Notes: generated from the sequence alone by a model not told the origin. Counted from the first letter of the stretch, positions 1 through 5,824 are shown. The stretch is DNA of 6,814 bases from an archaeon (GCA_030019325.1 JASEFB010000092.1:1-6814); one strand, 5' to 3'. A program made the numbers and translations.

Positions 1-1011
1 TGTATCGGCTCTAATCACCACCACATTCGCCTTTTTACCTTCTTCTATTGTGCCAATGGATGTTTCCTCCTTCACTATCTTTGCGGAATTAAGCGTGTAC
101 AGCTTCAGCACTTCTCTCTCATCTAACGGAAAAAGCTTCGAGATGAATTCCATTTCAGAGAATGGGTTAGGCGAGTTGAGCATAACGTTATCGGTACCGA
201 CACCCACGGTTAAACCTGATTCGAGCATCTGCGGTAACGGTGGCAACCCCAGCCCAGTTACCAGGTTGGACCGAATGCATACGACAGCAGCTATCTTCTT
301 ATCATGCATTTTTTTGAAGTCCTGCGGCGATGCTTTTATGAGGTGCACAATGAAATCCGGCTCGAGTTCTATCGCACCCTTTATATCTTCAGCATTCCGT
401 TCACCAGCGTGGAGTGCGAACAATTTCTCCTTTCTTTTTGCCTCCGCAGCTAACAATTTCAACTCTTCCTGCGGATAATCAGCGACACTGCTCATGCCTA
501 TTCCATCTACCGATTCAAAAAGTTCATCAATGCCTGACTCATCCTCGGTTCCAGCTGCAGGTCTGCCAAGTATCTTCACTCGTAACCGTTCGTTCCCTCC
601 TGACAAACGCAAAGCCTCCTTCAATGCTCTCACACCCAAAAGACCACCTTCTCTGAAATCTGCAAACAGTTGTGTTCCCGTGGCAATCATATCCTCAATG
701 GTCTCTCTCATCGAGGAGACAAGCACTTCGTAAGGTGTTTCAGCCAATATCCAATGCTTAAATCCTCCCGGACCCACTAGCTTCTCCACCGGCATAAAAT
801 CAGGTTCTTTTGCTACTGAATCGCCGATGTGCGTGTGCGCATTGATGAAAGAGGGTATTATGATGCCTTCTATCGCGGCTTCTATCTTCTCTTCGCCAAT
901 TTCTTTTATCTTTCCGTTCTCAATTACGACATACCCTTCCTTCGGTTCAAAATCCTTGCCCCATACCACTGTTCCTGAAAGCGTTAGTTCATTCTCCTGC
1001 ATATCATTCAT
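1..1011 (-). CDS. COG0402-like metal-dependent amidohydrolase/deaminase, C-terminus cut by window edge
   Basis: I translated 337 codons without a stop, and the frame is still open at base 1, so the last few residues are missing. The order of motifs fits the mononuclear amidohydrolases (cytosine/adenosine deaminase, chlorohydrolase, SsnA group). There is a small N-terminal beta strand region (GTVVWG...VVIENGKI), then FINAHTHIGD with metal ligands H59 and H61, HAGE with H201 and E204 (the family HxxE), a further His at 223 (IVHL), and GTDN with D274. The C-terminal SIGTIEEGKKANVVVI is the usual return to the beta-sandwich subdomain. The family hydrolyses C-N bonds on purines, pyrimidines, triazines or imidazolones; the substrate here cannot be read. 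At about 340-360 residues it is shorter than the roughly 420-residue archaeal 5'-deoxyadenosine deaminases. The start at 1011 is preferred because a TATA element lies 29 bases upstream; ATG 1002 is an in-frame alternative. There is no Shine-Dalgarno. Confidence 0.85.
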   Translation of the reverse strand, partial: MNDMQENELTLSGTVVWGKDFEPKEGYVVIENGKIKEIGEEKIEAAIEGIIIPSFINAHTHIGDSVAKEPDFMPVEKLVGPGGFKHWILAETPYEVLVSSMRETIEDMIATGTQLFADFREGGLLGVRALKEALRLSGGNERLRVKILGRPAAGTEDESGIDELFESVDGIGMSSVADYPQEELKLLAAEAKRKEKLFALHAGERNAEDIKGAIELEPDFIVHLIKASPQDFKKMHDKKIAAVVCIRSNLVTGLGLPPLPQMLESGLTVGVGTDNVMLNSPNPFSEMEFISKLFPLDEREVLKLYTLNSAKIVKEETSIGTIEEGKKANVVVIRADT

Positions 1012-1034
1012 TCAACAAAAGTTGAAAGGACGTT

Positions 1035-1045
1035 AGTATATAAGT
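1035..1045 (-). promoter_or_regulatory. TATA-like promoter of the amidohydrolase gene
   Basis: Read on the minus strand this is cttatatact, centred near 1040, inside the 57-base gap between trm5 and the amidohydrolase. Archaeal TATA boxes sit about 26-27 bases before the transcription start, which puts the start near 1013, only about two bases before ATG 1011. No Shine-Dalgarno precedes that ATG, so a leaderless mRNA is the simplest reading. Position and sequence are seen; promoter activity is inferred. Confidence 0.5.
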
Positions 1046-1068
1046 TAGGTTACGCACGATTTTGCAGA

Positions 1069-1947
1069 TTAGGAGAATCGCATCCTCACGACGTGCAAAT
1101 CCAGAACTACATGGTATCTCCGTGGTGCAACAGAACGCACAATCCTCCCCTCTTCTAATTCTACTCTTAATGAGTTCCCGAAAGCAGAAGAGATTATATC
1201 TCTTGCCCTTTCTAATGGGACATTAAATAAAGTATCACCTTTTCTTCCCGCAGAAACGTCGTAATAGTGTATCACACCGCCTCCTCGTTCTCCTGATTTT
1301 AGAGCTCTTGCCGCTAATGGCAAGAAAGAATGTGCATGTTCTGGCAACGGCATGATCACACGGTCAGCAACACCTTCTAACTTCTCCAGTTCTTCGCTCG
1401 CATCGCCAAGAATAGGTATCACCGTTCCTTTAACCTTGTTCAATGCCACATTCTCCTTCATATATTCATATGCGTACGGATTCACATCAATGGAATAAAT
1501 CTTTGTTTGGGGTTGCATCTTCGCTATGAGAATGGAGAAGCAGCCTACACCTGAAAACGTGTTTATTATGGTCTCGGTGGGCAAAACTTTTTGTGCGACT
1601 CGCATTCTCTCGTAAGAAAGACGAGGAGAGAAGAAAACATGCTTGAGGTCTACTTTGAAACTGCAGCCACTCTCTCTATGCGTAGTCTCCAAGTTCTCAT
1701 CACCCCATATCACCTGCACATCCCTTGTTCTATAAAGTTCATCGGTATGAGCGTAAAGAGGAACAGCCGCGATGGTTCTCACCCGTGGATAAATCTTATG
1801 GAGCGTTTCTGCGATGATCTCCCGTTTAGAATAAACTTCATATGGGATTCGTATGATGATTACATCACCGATGAGGTCGTACGATTTTATCAGTTTAGTC
1901 AGTTCGTTTTCGTCTAATACCCCTTTTAAAGCTTCTTTTAGCTTCAT
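1069..1947 (-). CDS. trm5: Trm5-like tRNA (guanine37-N1)-methyltransferase
   Basis: This 292-residue class I SAM methyltransferase has the Trm5/TYW2 layout. An N-terminal IGDVIIIRIPYE stretch is followed by FSPRLSYERMRVA (residues 106-118; R109, E113, R114), the SAM loop INTFSGVGCFSI (128-139), IDVNPYAYEYMKENVALN (153-170) and DRVIMPLPEHAHSFLP (195-210). Trm5 methylates N1 of G37 next to the anticodon in the cytoplasm and prevents +1 frameshifting; some archaeal Trm5 subgroups also act in wyosine synthesis. The protein begins directly at the D2-like region, so the N-terminal D1 domain of longer archaeal Trm5 enzymes (about 330 residues) appears missing. The catalytic NLP tripeptide I recall from the Methanocaldococcus enzyme reads PLP here. 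The start is supported by a Shine-Dalgarno at 1954-1960. Family membership is firm; the exact subgroup (Trm5a, b, c or a TYW2-like paralogue) is not. Confidence 0.85.
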   Translation of the reverse strand: MKLKEALKGVLDENELTKLIKSYDLIGDVIIIRIPYEVYSKREIIAETLHKIYPRVRTIAAVPLYAHTDELYRTRDVQVIWGDENLETTHRESGCSFKVDLKHVFFSPRLSYERMRVAQKVLPTETIINTFSGVGCFSILIAKMQPQTKIYSIDVNPYAYEYMKENVALNKVKGTVIPILGDASEELEKLEGVADRVIMPLPEHAHSFLPLAARALKSGERGGGVIHYYDVSAGRKGDTLFNVPLERARDIISSAFGNSLRVELEEGRIVRSVAPRRYHVVLDLHVVRMRFS

Positions 1948-1953
1948 AAAAGT

Positions 1954-1960
1954 TCTCCTT
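1954..1960 (-). promoter_or_regulatory. Ribosome binding site of the trm5-like gene
   Basis: On the minus strand this reads aaggaga, six bases before ATG 1947. It fixes the start of the Trm5-like protein. The foot of the first hairpin of the upstream array (1963-1979) is only two bases away, so that structure could affect ribosome access. Confidence 0.7.
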
Positions 1961-1962
1961 CA

Positions 1963-2045
1963 AAGCCCTTACAGGGCTTGCGGGTAAACCCTTACAGGGT
2001 TTTTGGGGTGGTAGGGGCGGAGCCCCTACATGGGGCAGAGCCCCA
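1963..2045. repeat. Array of four short hairpins, two families, with compensatory changes
   Basis: Four perfect inverted repeats follow one another. H1, 1963-1979, is aagccct-tac-agggctt. H2, 1986-2002, is aaaccct-tac-agggttt. H3, 2011-2029, is gtaggggc-gga-gcccctac. H4, 2031-2045, is tggggc-aga-gcccca. All loops are three bases. H1 and H2 start 23 bases apart and differ only by a G-C pair becoming A-T, both sides changed. H3 and H4 share ggggc-NGA-gcccc, and their next pair is A-T in one and T-A in the other. Pairing has therefore been kept while sequence changed. The array lies between divergent genes and would be mostly inside the trm5 leader if the TATA at 2059-2069 is used. It could be an RNA regulatory structure, a REP-like palindromic element, or a protein-binding site. 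Confidence 0.85.
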
Positions 2046-2058
2046 CAATTGTTGATGA

Positions 2059-2069
2059 ATATTTATAAA
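2059..2069 (-). promoter_or_regulatory. Candidate TATA box for the trm5-like gene
   Basis: The minus strand reads tttataaatat here. A start about 27 bases downstream would fall near 2038, inside hairpin H4, giving a leader of about 90 bases that carries H3, H2 and H1 in full before the Shine-Dalgarno. The match is to the TATA consensus only; no clear BRE is seen. Confidence 0.4.
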
Positions 2070-2079
2070 CGGCACGGGA

Positions 2080-2089
2080 GTTATATAAG
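2080..2089 (+). promoter_or_regulatory. Candidate TATA box for the signal peptidase operon
   Basis: The sequence gttatataag, centred near 2085, is a good archaeal TATA match. It predicts a transcription start near 2112 and a leader of about 76 bases before ATG 2188. It is the likeliest promoter for the plus-strand array starting with the signal peptidase. Confidence 0.5.
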
Positions 2090-2111
2090 GTAAAAAGGTG
2101 CTTATCTCTCT

Positions 2112-2187
2112 GCACTGCATATGCACCCCAGATAATGCAGTTCTACTATGAAATCATGGCGAATGGTCTAAGATTAGGAGCCGAAAG
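2112..2187 (+). other. Predicted leader of the signal peptidase mRNA, with palindrome and tiny ORFs
   Basis: No gene is seen here. The leader holds the perfect palindrome tgcatatgca (2116-2125) and two very short ORFs. One at 2148-2171 encodes MKSWRMV. The other at 2156-2191 encodes MANGLRLGAER and its TGA overlaps the signal peptidase ATG as ATGA. Neither has a good Shine-Dalgarno. The aggag at 2176-2180, seven bases before ATG 2188, is the binding site of the signal peptidase itself. The tiny ORFs may be chance. Confidence 0.3.
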
Positions 2188-2700
2188 ATGAAGAAAGTGG
2201 TGCTCGAGGTGGGTATAAGTCTGGCGGAGGCGTTATTAATCGTCGCCTTAGTCATTTCAGTGGCATACGCAGCTACTGGAACGTGGCACGTTGGATTCGC
2301 TGTTGAGTCAGGAAGCATGGAACCACATATGCAAGTGGGTGATCTGATCCTCGTGCAAGCACCCCAACGCACAACCATCACAACATACGAAGAGGGAAAA
2401 TCAATCGAGTATACCTCATTCCACGATTATGGTGATGTAATTATATACCGACCGAATGGGCGTTCTTCTGGATCGCCAATAATACATAGAGCGATGGATT
2501 GGGTGGAGAAAGGAGAAAAGATGCCTGATGGTCGACCTGCTCCACATGCGGGATACATCACGAAGGGGGATAATAATTCCGGTTATGATCAGCCAATGCT
2601 TGGAGTCGGGCCTGTGAAGCCAGAATGGATTATAGCGGTGGCCAGAGCGCGAGTCCCTTACCTGGGATATCCCACGCTCATCTTGAAGAAAGGTTTTTAA
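2188..2700 (+). CDS. Archaeal type I signal peptidase (S26 family)
   Basis: This 170-residue membrane protease would cut signal peptides from proteins leaving through the Sec channel. A single hydrophobic segment at about residues 7-29 anchors it, with the catalytic domain outside. Box B is ESGSMEPHMQVGDLILV, with S43 as the likely nucleophile. Box D is SPIIHRAM, with H100 where bacterial enzymes have lysine. Box E is TKGDNNSGYDQ, with D128 and D134 six residues apart, as for the two aspartates reported in the Methanococcus voltae enzyme. This Ser-His-Asp set marks the archaeal/ER (Sec11-like) branch. Length is normal for a one-helix archaeal version; no second C-terminal helix is visible. 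The start is backed by aggag seven bases upstream. It is the first gene of the plus-strand array, 25 bases before rpl10e. Confidence 0.9.
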   Translation: MKKVVLEVGISLAEALLIVALVISVAYAATGTWHVGFAVESGSMEPHMQVGDLILVQAPQRTTITTYEEGKSIEYTSFHDYGDVIIYRPNGRSSGSPIIHRAMDWVEKGEKMPDGRPAPHAGYITKGDNNSGYDQPMLGVGPVKPEWIIAVARARVPYLGYPTLILKKGF

Positions 2701-2703
2701 AAA
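2694..2703 (+). promoter_or_regulatory. Possible internal TATA element before rpl10e
   Basis: The run tttttaaaaa spans the stop codon of the signal peptidase gene and is centred about 27 bases before the rpl10e ATG at 2726. This is the spacing expected for a leaderless transcript, and the only purine-rich site close to that ATG is a weak agga. It may let the ribosomal gene be expressed independently of the upstream gene. It could also be a chance A/T run. Confidence 0.35.
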
Positions 2704-2725
2704 GGAGATTGAATAATAGGAAAGT

Positions 2726-3247
2726 ATGGGGAGAAAACCAGCTCGTATGTACACGAGGGTAACAGGACATGCGTATGTGCGAAGGGGATATATGGGGGGA
2801 GTGCCCGGAAGCAAGATAACAATTTTTGATATGGGTAATCCAAGCACCGAGTTTCCGGTTTCTGTATCCTTGGTTGCAGAGGAGGCCTGTCAAATAAGGC
2901 ATAATGCATTAGAAGCGGCACGGATTTCTGCTAATAGATACTTGATGAGGGAAGTTGGGAAAAAAAATTTTTACTTGAAGATACGGGTATATCCGCACCA
3001 TGTGCTGAGAGAGAACAAATTAGCGGTTGGTGCAGGTGCAGACAGGGTATCGAGTGGCATGAGACGCGCGTTTGGGAGAGCGGTAGGAACGGCAGCAAGG
3101 GTGAAGAGCGCGCAAGGGTTAATAAGCGTGGGGATCGAGGAGCACAATTTCGAACACGCAAAGGAAGCTTTGAGAAGAGCACGTTATAAGCTCCCCACAC
3201 CGTGCAGGGTTGTAATAGATAAAGGAGAGGAGTTAGTGGTTGCATAA
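2726..3247 (+). CDS. rpl10e: Large-subunit ribosomal protein L10e (uL16 family)
   Basis: The 173-residue product matches archaeal L10e along its whole length, at the usual size. Clear family blocks are GGVPGSKI (24-31), CQIRHNALEAARISANRYL (55-73), KIRVYPHHVLRENK (85-98) and GAGADRVSSGMRRAFG (103-117). A basic N-terminus carries the conserved RKPAR. L10e is the archaeal/eukaryotic form of bacterial L16. It sits in the large subunit near the A-site tRNA elbow and helps organise the peptidyl transferase region. It lies between the signal peptidase gene (25-base gap) and the coiled-coil protein (15-base gap). A weak agga precedes ATG 2726, and a stronger aaggag at 2702-2707 is too distant to be the obvious site, which leaves leaderless initiation possible. 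Confidence 0.97.
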   Translation: MGRKPARMYTRVTGHAYVRRGYMGGVPGSKITIFDMGNPSTEFPVSVSLVAEEACQIRHNALEAARISANRYLMREVGKKNFYLKIRVYPHHVLRENKLAVGAGADRVSSGMRRAFGRAVGTAARVKSAQGLISVGIEEHNFEHAKEALRRARYKLPTPCRVVIDKGEELVVA

Positions 3248-3262
3248 CTGGAGGGATAAACT

Positions 3263-3643
3263 ATGAGCCGGGGTAGGGGCGGAACCTCAATTCCTGATTC
3301 AACGGCGATAGGGGAAGGGCGTTCGCTGCTGGAAATAAACAAAAGAATTGAGATACTCAGTGAGAAAATAGATATGCTTAGTTCAGAGATTAGCGAGTTA
3401 AAAGTGGCTTTTGAAGATTTATCGAAGATAAAAGAATTTTTACCGCTTAATATCAGGTTTGTAGAAGTAAGAGAGACCACGGTAGAAGAAGCGAAGCGTG
3501 AGATTTTGGAATATTGTGATAAACATAAAGGAGAAATTTTTTATCCCGATGATGTAGCAGATGAGCTTGGGCTTGACTTGAAAACCACTGTGGAAGTTAC
3601 CGAAGAACTTATGAAGGAAGGGAAACTGGAGGAGGTTAAATAA
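3263..3643 (+). CDS. Unrecognised coiled-coil plus winged-helix protein
   Basis: I do not recognise this 126-residue protein. Three parts can be seen. Residues 1-20 are Gly/Arg/Ser-rich and probably disordered. Residues 22-58 form a likely coiled coil, with regularly spaced Leu/Ile (L23, I29, L32, I36, L39, I43, L46, F50, L53) among charged residues. Residues 73-125 look like a winged helix: a first helix VEEAKREILEYCDKH, then YPDDVADELGLDLKTTVEVTEELMKEG as the turn and recognition helix, then a short wing. A dimer that binds DNA or RNA is the natural inference. ggaggg at 3250-3255 lies seven bases before the ATG and supports this start. The stop overlaps the next ATG by one base, so the two are probably translated together. 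Its place directly behind rpl10e suggests a link to translation or its control, but this is only context. Confidence 0.8.
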   Translation: MSRGRGGTSIPDSTAIGEGRSLLEINKRIEILSEKIDMLSSEISELKVAFEDLSKIKEFLPLNIRFVEVRETTVEEAKREILEYCDKHKGEIFYPDDVADELGLDLKTTVEVTEELMKEGKLEEVK

Positions 3644-3813
3644 TGCCTATCTATTACAATTATGGCGATGCCGTGGAAGGAGAACGAATTGTTTGTCAAT
3701 TCAGGAGAATCAGTAAATCAAGAACGATTTCTGGGACGCATGCACATCGGACACTGGAGATTACATTGAATGATGCGTACTGCGTAATTAGGAAGCCTTT
3801 TAGAAGAGTTTGA
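3643..3813 (+). CDS. Small 56-residue protein of unknown function
   Basis: This short gene starts inside the stop codon of the previous gene (TAATG). It has one of the strongest ribosome binding sites in the window, ggaggagg at 3628-3635, seven bases upstream, so I take it as real. The product starts MPIYYNYGDAVEGERIVCQF, followed by a basic stretch RRISKSRTISGTHAHR and a C-terminus ending in VIRKPFRRV. It is basic, without a membrane segment, and has two separated cysteines (residues 19 and 47), too few for a zinc ribbon alone. A small beta-rich nucleic-acid-binding fold is conceivable but not shown. It could be a partner of the coiled-coil/winged-helix protein. A truncated remnant of a longer gene is the alternative. 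No function is assigned. Confidence 0.65.
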   Translation: MPIYYNYGDAVEGERIVCQFRRISKSRTISGTHAHRTLEITLNDAYCVIRKPFRRV

Positions 3814-3840
3814 AAGAATAAAAAAGAAAGGAAATGAAAA

Positions 3841-4392
3841 ATGGACCTTGAAAAGAAGGCGTATCCGAAAGTGCTCGTTCGACCGGTAGTGGTCATTACG
3901 ACGATATCAGAGCGAGGAATACCAAATGCAGCCCCTTTCAGTTTCAATTCACCTATAAGCTTCGATCCACCTCTATACGGTTTCTCGTGCAATCCAGCGC
4001 ACGATACATGGAGAAACATCCAGAGGAATGGCGAGTTCGTGGTGAACGTGGTTGGGAAAGGTCTTGGTGAGCTCCTGCATGTTCTGGAAACGGATTATCC
4101 GTATGAAGAGAGCGAGCTCGAACATGCGGGGTTAACGGAAGAAAAAGCGAAGAGGGTAAAGCCTCCGCGGATAAAAGAAGCACTGGCATGGATAGAGTGC
4201 AAGCGCGAACATCATGTTGAATTAGGCGACCATATCTGGATAACGGGAAGAGTAGTGGAAGTAGCGGTGAAAGACGAGTTCTGGAAGGACGCGGGGGTAA
4301 TCGATGTGGAGAAAGCGAAACTGCTATGCCATATGGGCGGCGAATTCTTTGCCGTAGATATGAAAGAGGCAAAATATAAAAGAGCGCAATGA
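3841..4392 (+). CDS. Flavin reductase-like FMN-binding protein
   Basis: The 183-residue product fits the flavin reductase-like split-barrel family (Pfam Flavin_Reduct), which binds FMN and includes the Archaeoglobus ferric reductase and NAD(P)H:flavin oxidoreductases. Visible blocks are VRPVVVITTISERGIPNAAPFSFNS in two parts (residues 13-20 and 28-37), DPPLYGFSC (42-50), DTWRNIQRNGEFVVNVV (55-71) and HVELGDHIWITGRVVEV (125-141). The function is probably cytosolic reduction of flavin or of iron through flavin; the real electron acceptor cannot be deduced. C50 and C163 are notable but not a motif I know. The start follows a weak aaagga. The gene follows the 56-residue gene after 27 bases and overlaps argG by four bases (ATGA), so it shares an mRNA with argG. 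No functional tie to arginine synthesis is known to me. Confidence 0.85.
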   Translation: MDLEKKAYPKVLVRPVVVITTISERGIPNAAPFSFNSPISFDPPLYGFSCNPAHDTWRNIQRNGEFVVNVVGKGLGELLHVLETDYPYEESELEHAGLTEEKAKRVKPPRIKEALAWIECKREHHVELGDHIWITGRVVEVAVKDEFWKDAGVIDVEKAKLLCHMGGEFFAVDMKEAKYKRAQ

Positions 4393-5552
4393 AAAGAGTA
4401 GTACTTGCGTATTCCGGGGGGTTAGATACCTCGGTTTGCATTCCTTTGCTGAGAGAGCGGTATGGCTACGACGAAGTAATTGCGGTAACGGTGGACGTAG
4501 GCCAGCCTGAAGATGATATAAGGGAGGCGGTGGAACGGGGGAAGAAGCTCAGTGACGTACATAAACTCATAGATGCGCAGGAAGAATTTGTGCGTGATTA
4601 TATCTTTCCGTTGATCAAAGCGAATGGTAATTACGAGGGCTACGTGCTTGGAACGGCGATAGCGAGACCGCTCATAGCAAAGAAAGTGGTGGAAGTTGCG
4701 AGGGAAGAACACGCAGATGCAGTAGCACATGGCTGCACCGGCAAAGGTAATGACCAGCTCAGGTTTGAGGCAGTGTTCAGAACCACCGACCTGGATGTAG
4801 TCGCACCGATACGAGAAATGAGTTTAACGCGGGAGGAAGAGAGGAGGTATGCAGCGGAGCATGGCATCACATTTGAAACGGAGAAGAGATGGAGCATGGA
4901 TGAGAATATATGGAGCAGGAGCATAGAAGGGAGCGAGTTAGAAGATCCTTCCTTTGTTCCACCCGAAGAGATATACCAATGGACTGTATCTCCGGATAAG
5001 GCGCCTGAAGCTGCTGAGATTATAAAACTTGAGTTTGAGCATGGAATTCCTGTTTCAGTGAACGGGACGCGTGTTGATGGCGTATCGCTCATAAAGAAAT
5101 TGAACGAGGTGGGAGGCAAGCACGGCGTTGGCAGAACTGATATAATCGAAGACCGTGTTCTTGGCTTCAAATCAAGGGAGATATATGAGCATCCTGCAGC
5201 TACTATATTATTGGAGGCACATCGTGGCCTCGAACAACTTATTTTAACGAGAAACGAGCTGAGATTCAAAGAATTTGTTGATAGGACATGGAGTGAGCTG
5301 GTATATCAAGGTTTAATTATGGACCCGCTTTTTGAGAGTCTTAATGCCTTTGTGGATAAGACGCAGGAAAGGGTAAATGGTACGGTAGATATGAAACTGG
5401 AGAAGGGTGCTGCACGAGTGGTGGGAAGAGCATCGCCCAACGCATTGTATTCGAAGGACGTTTCATTTGACGTGAAGCAAGAGCAAAGGGGTGCAGAGGG
5501 CTTCTCGGTGTATCACGGGTTTCAATCGAGGATTTTCTGGAAGCAGCGATGA
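4389..5552 (+). CDS. argG: Argininosuccinate synthase
   Basis: The 387-residue protein is a full-length argininosuccinate synthase, slightly under the usual 390-400. It joins citrulline and aspartate using ATP, releasing AMP and pyrophosphate, in the next-to-last step of arginine synthesis in the cytosol. The ATP pyrophosphatase P-loop is AYSGGLDTS (7-15). The substrate loop GCTGKGNDQLRFE (115-127) carries the aspartate/citrulline-binding residues. WSRSIEGSELEDP (175-187) and a C-terminal tetramer region complete the family pattern, with no gap or missing block. The ATG overlaps the flavin reductase stop (ATGA) and no Shine-Dalgarno is visible ahead of it, so translation probably depends on coupling. 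argH is not in the window. The gene closes the plus-strand array; no clear terminator follows. Confidence 0.97.
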   Translation: MKRVVLAYSGGLDTSVCIPLLRERYGYDEVIAVTVDVGQPEDDIREAVERGKKLSDVHKLIDAQEEFVRDYIFPLIKANGNYEGYVLGTAIARPLIAKKVVEVAREEHADAVAHGCTGKGNDQLRFEAVFRTTDLDVVAPIREMSLTREEERRYAAEHGITFETEKRWSMDENIWSRSIEGSELEDPSFVPPEEIYQWTVSPDKAPEAAEIIKLEFEHGIPVSVNGTRVDGVSLIKKLNEVGGKHGVGRTDIIEDRVLGFKSREIYEHPAATILLEAHRGLEQLILTRNELRFKEFVDRTWSELVYQGLIMDPLFESLNAFVDKTQERVNGTVDMKLEKGAARVVGRASPNALYSKDVSFDVKQEQRGAEGFSVYHGFQSRIFWKQR

Positions 5553-5592
5553 TGTTTGGAGTGTGTAGGGGTCAGTGTGGAGGAGATGAAGG

Positions 5593-5811
5593 ATGGTAGG
5601 AAGGAAAATCAAGGGGGTGGAAGGTTCATCCAGAGGGATGTATATACGCAATAATGCGGATATACCACCAAGATGGAAGGATGTGCGAAGTATTGCAGAT
5701 ATACCGAAGTTATATGAAATCGTGAGCAAAAGGTTAAAAACAAGTGAGAATAATCTAGGTGTAATGACACGAAAAATAAACATCTCTCAGATGAGCTGTA
5801 GGGAAGTGTGA
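5593..5811 (+). CDS. Doubtful 72-residue ORF between argG and the ATPase
   Basis: I do not recognise the product and the call is weak. For it: a Shine-Dalgarno ggaggag at 5579-5585, eight bases before the ATG, and a stop that falls directly before the ATPase ribosome binding site (aggaggg, 5811-5817), as in a two-gene operon. Against it: short length, no family motif, and Lys/Arg-rich low-complexity ends. The middle contains NADIPPRWKD and IADIPKLYE, reflecting a near-repeat in the DNA. A second ORF in another frame (5586-5654, 22 codons) shares the same ribosome binding site. It may be a small accessory protein, a gene remnant, or noise. Confidence 0.35.
   Translation: MVGRKIKGVEGSSRGMYIRNNADIPPRWKDVRSIADIPKLYEIVSKRLKTSENNLGVMTRKINISQMSCREV
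5653..5705 (+). repeat. Short imperfect direct repeat, 12 of 14 bases
   Basis: aatgcggatatacc (5653-5666) recurs as attgcagatatacc (5692-5705), 39 bases later, which is exactly 13 codons. In the 72-residue ORF it gives the repeated ADIP. It may be an internal coding duplication or a protein-binding direct repeat in the region before the ATPase. With only two copies it may be chance. Confidence 0.4.
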
Positions 5812-5824
5812 GGAGGGAAATGAT

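Noticed and set aside
50..733. Plus-strand ORFs across the amidohydrolase region
   Set aside because: They are antisense shadows of the minus-strand frame, which carries all metal-ligand motifs. The plus products are Ser/Phe-rich and without motifs.
1591..1917. 108-codon plus-strand ORF
   Set aside because: Antisense to the N-terminal half of the Trm5-like gene, with no motif.
1963..2045. CRISPR array or rho-independent terminator
   Set aside because: There are only two copies of each of two different palindromes, with no unique spacers of CRISPR length. No T-run follows the stems except a short one after H2, and the array lies at gene starts, not ends.
2097..2187. tRNA or other structural RNA before the signal peptidase
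   Set aside because: No cloverleaf, T-loop or acceptor pairing was found; only a short palindrome is present.
2154..3245. Several minus-strand ORFs opposite the signal peptidase and rpl10e genes
   Set aside because: Antisense shadows of two well-supported genes; the products are His/Leu/Pro/Ser-rich and meaningless.
4640..5269. 209-codon minus-strand ORF
   Set aside because: Long, but antisense to argG, whose motifs are complete; the Ser-rich product is typical of reverse frames.
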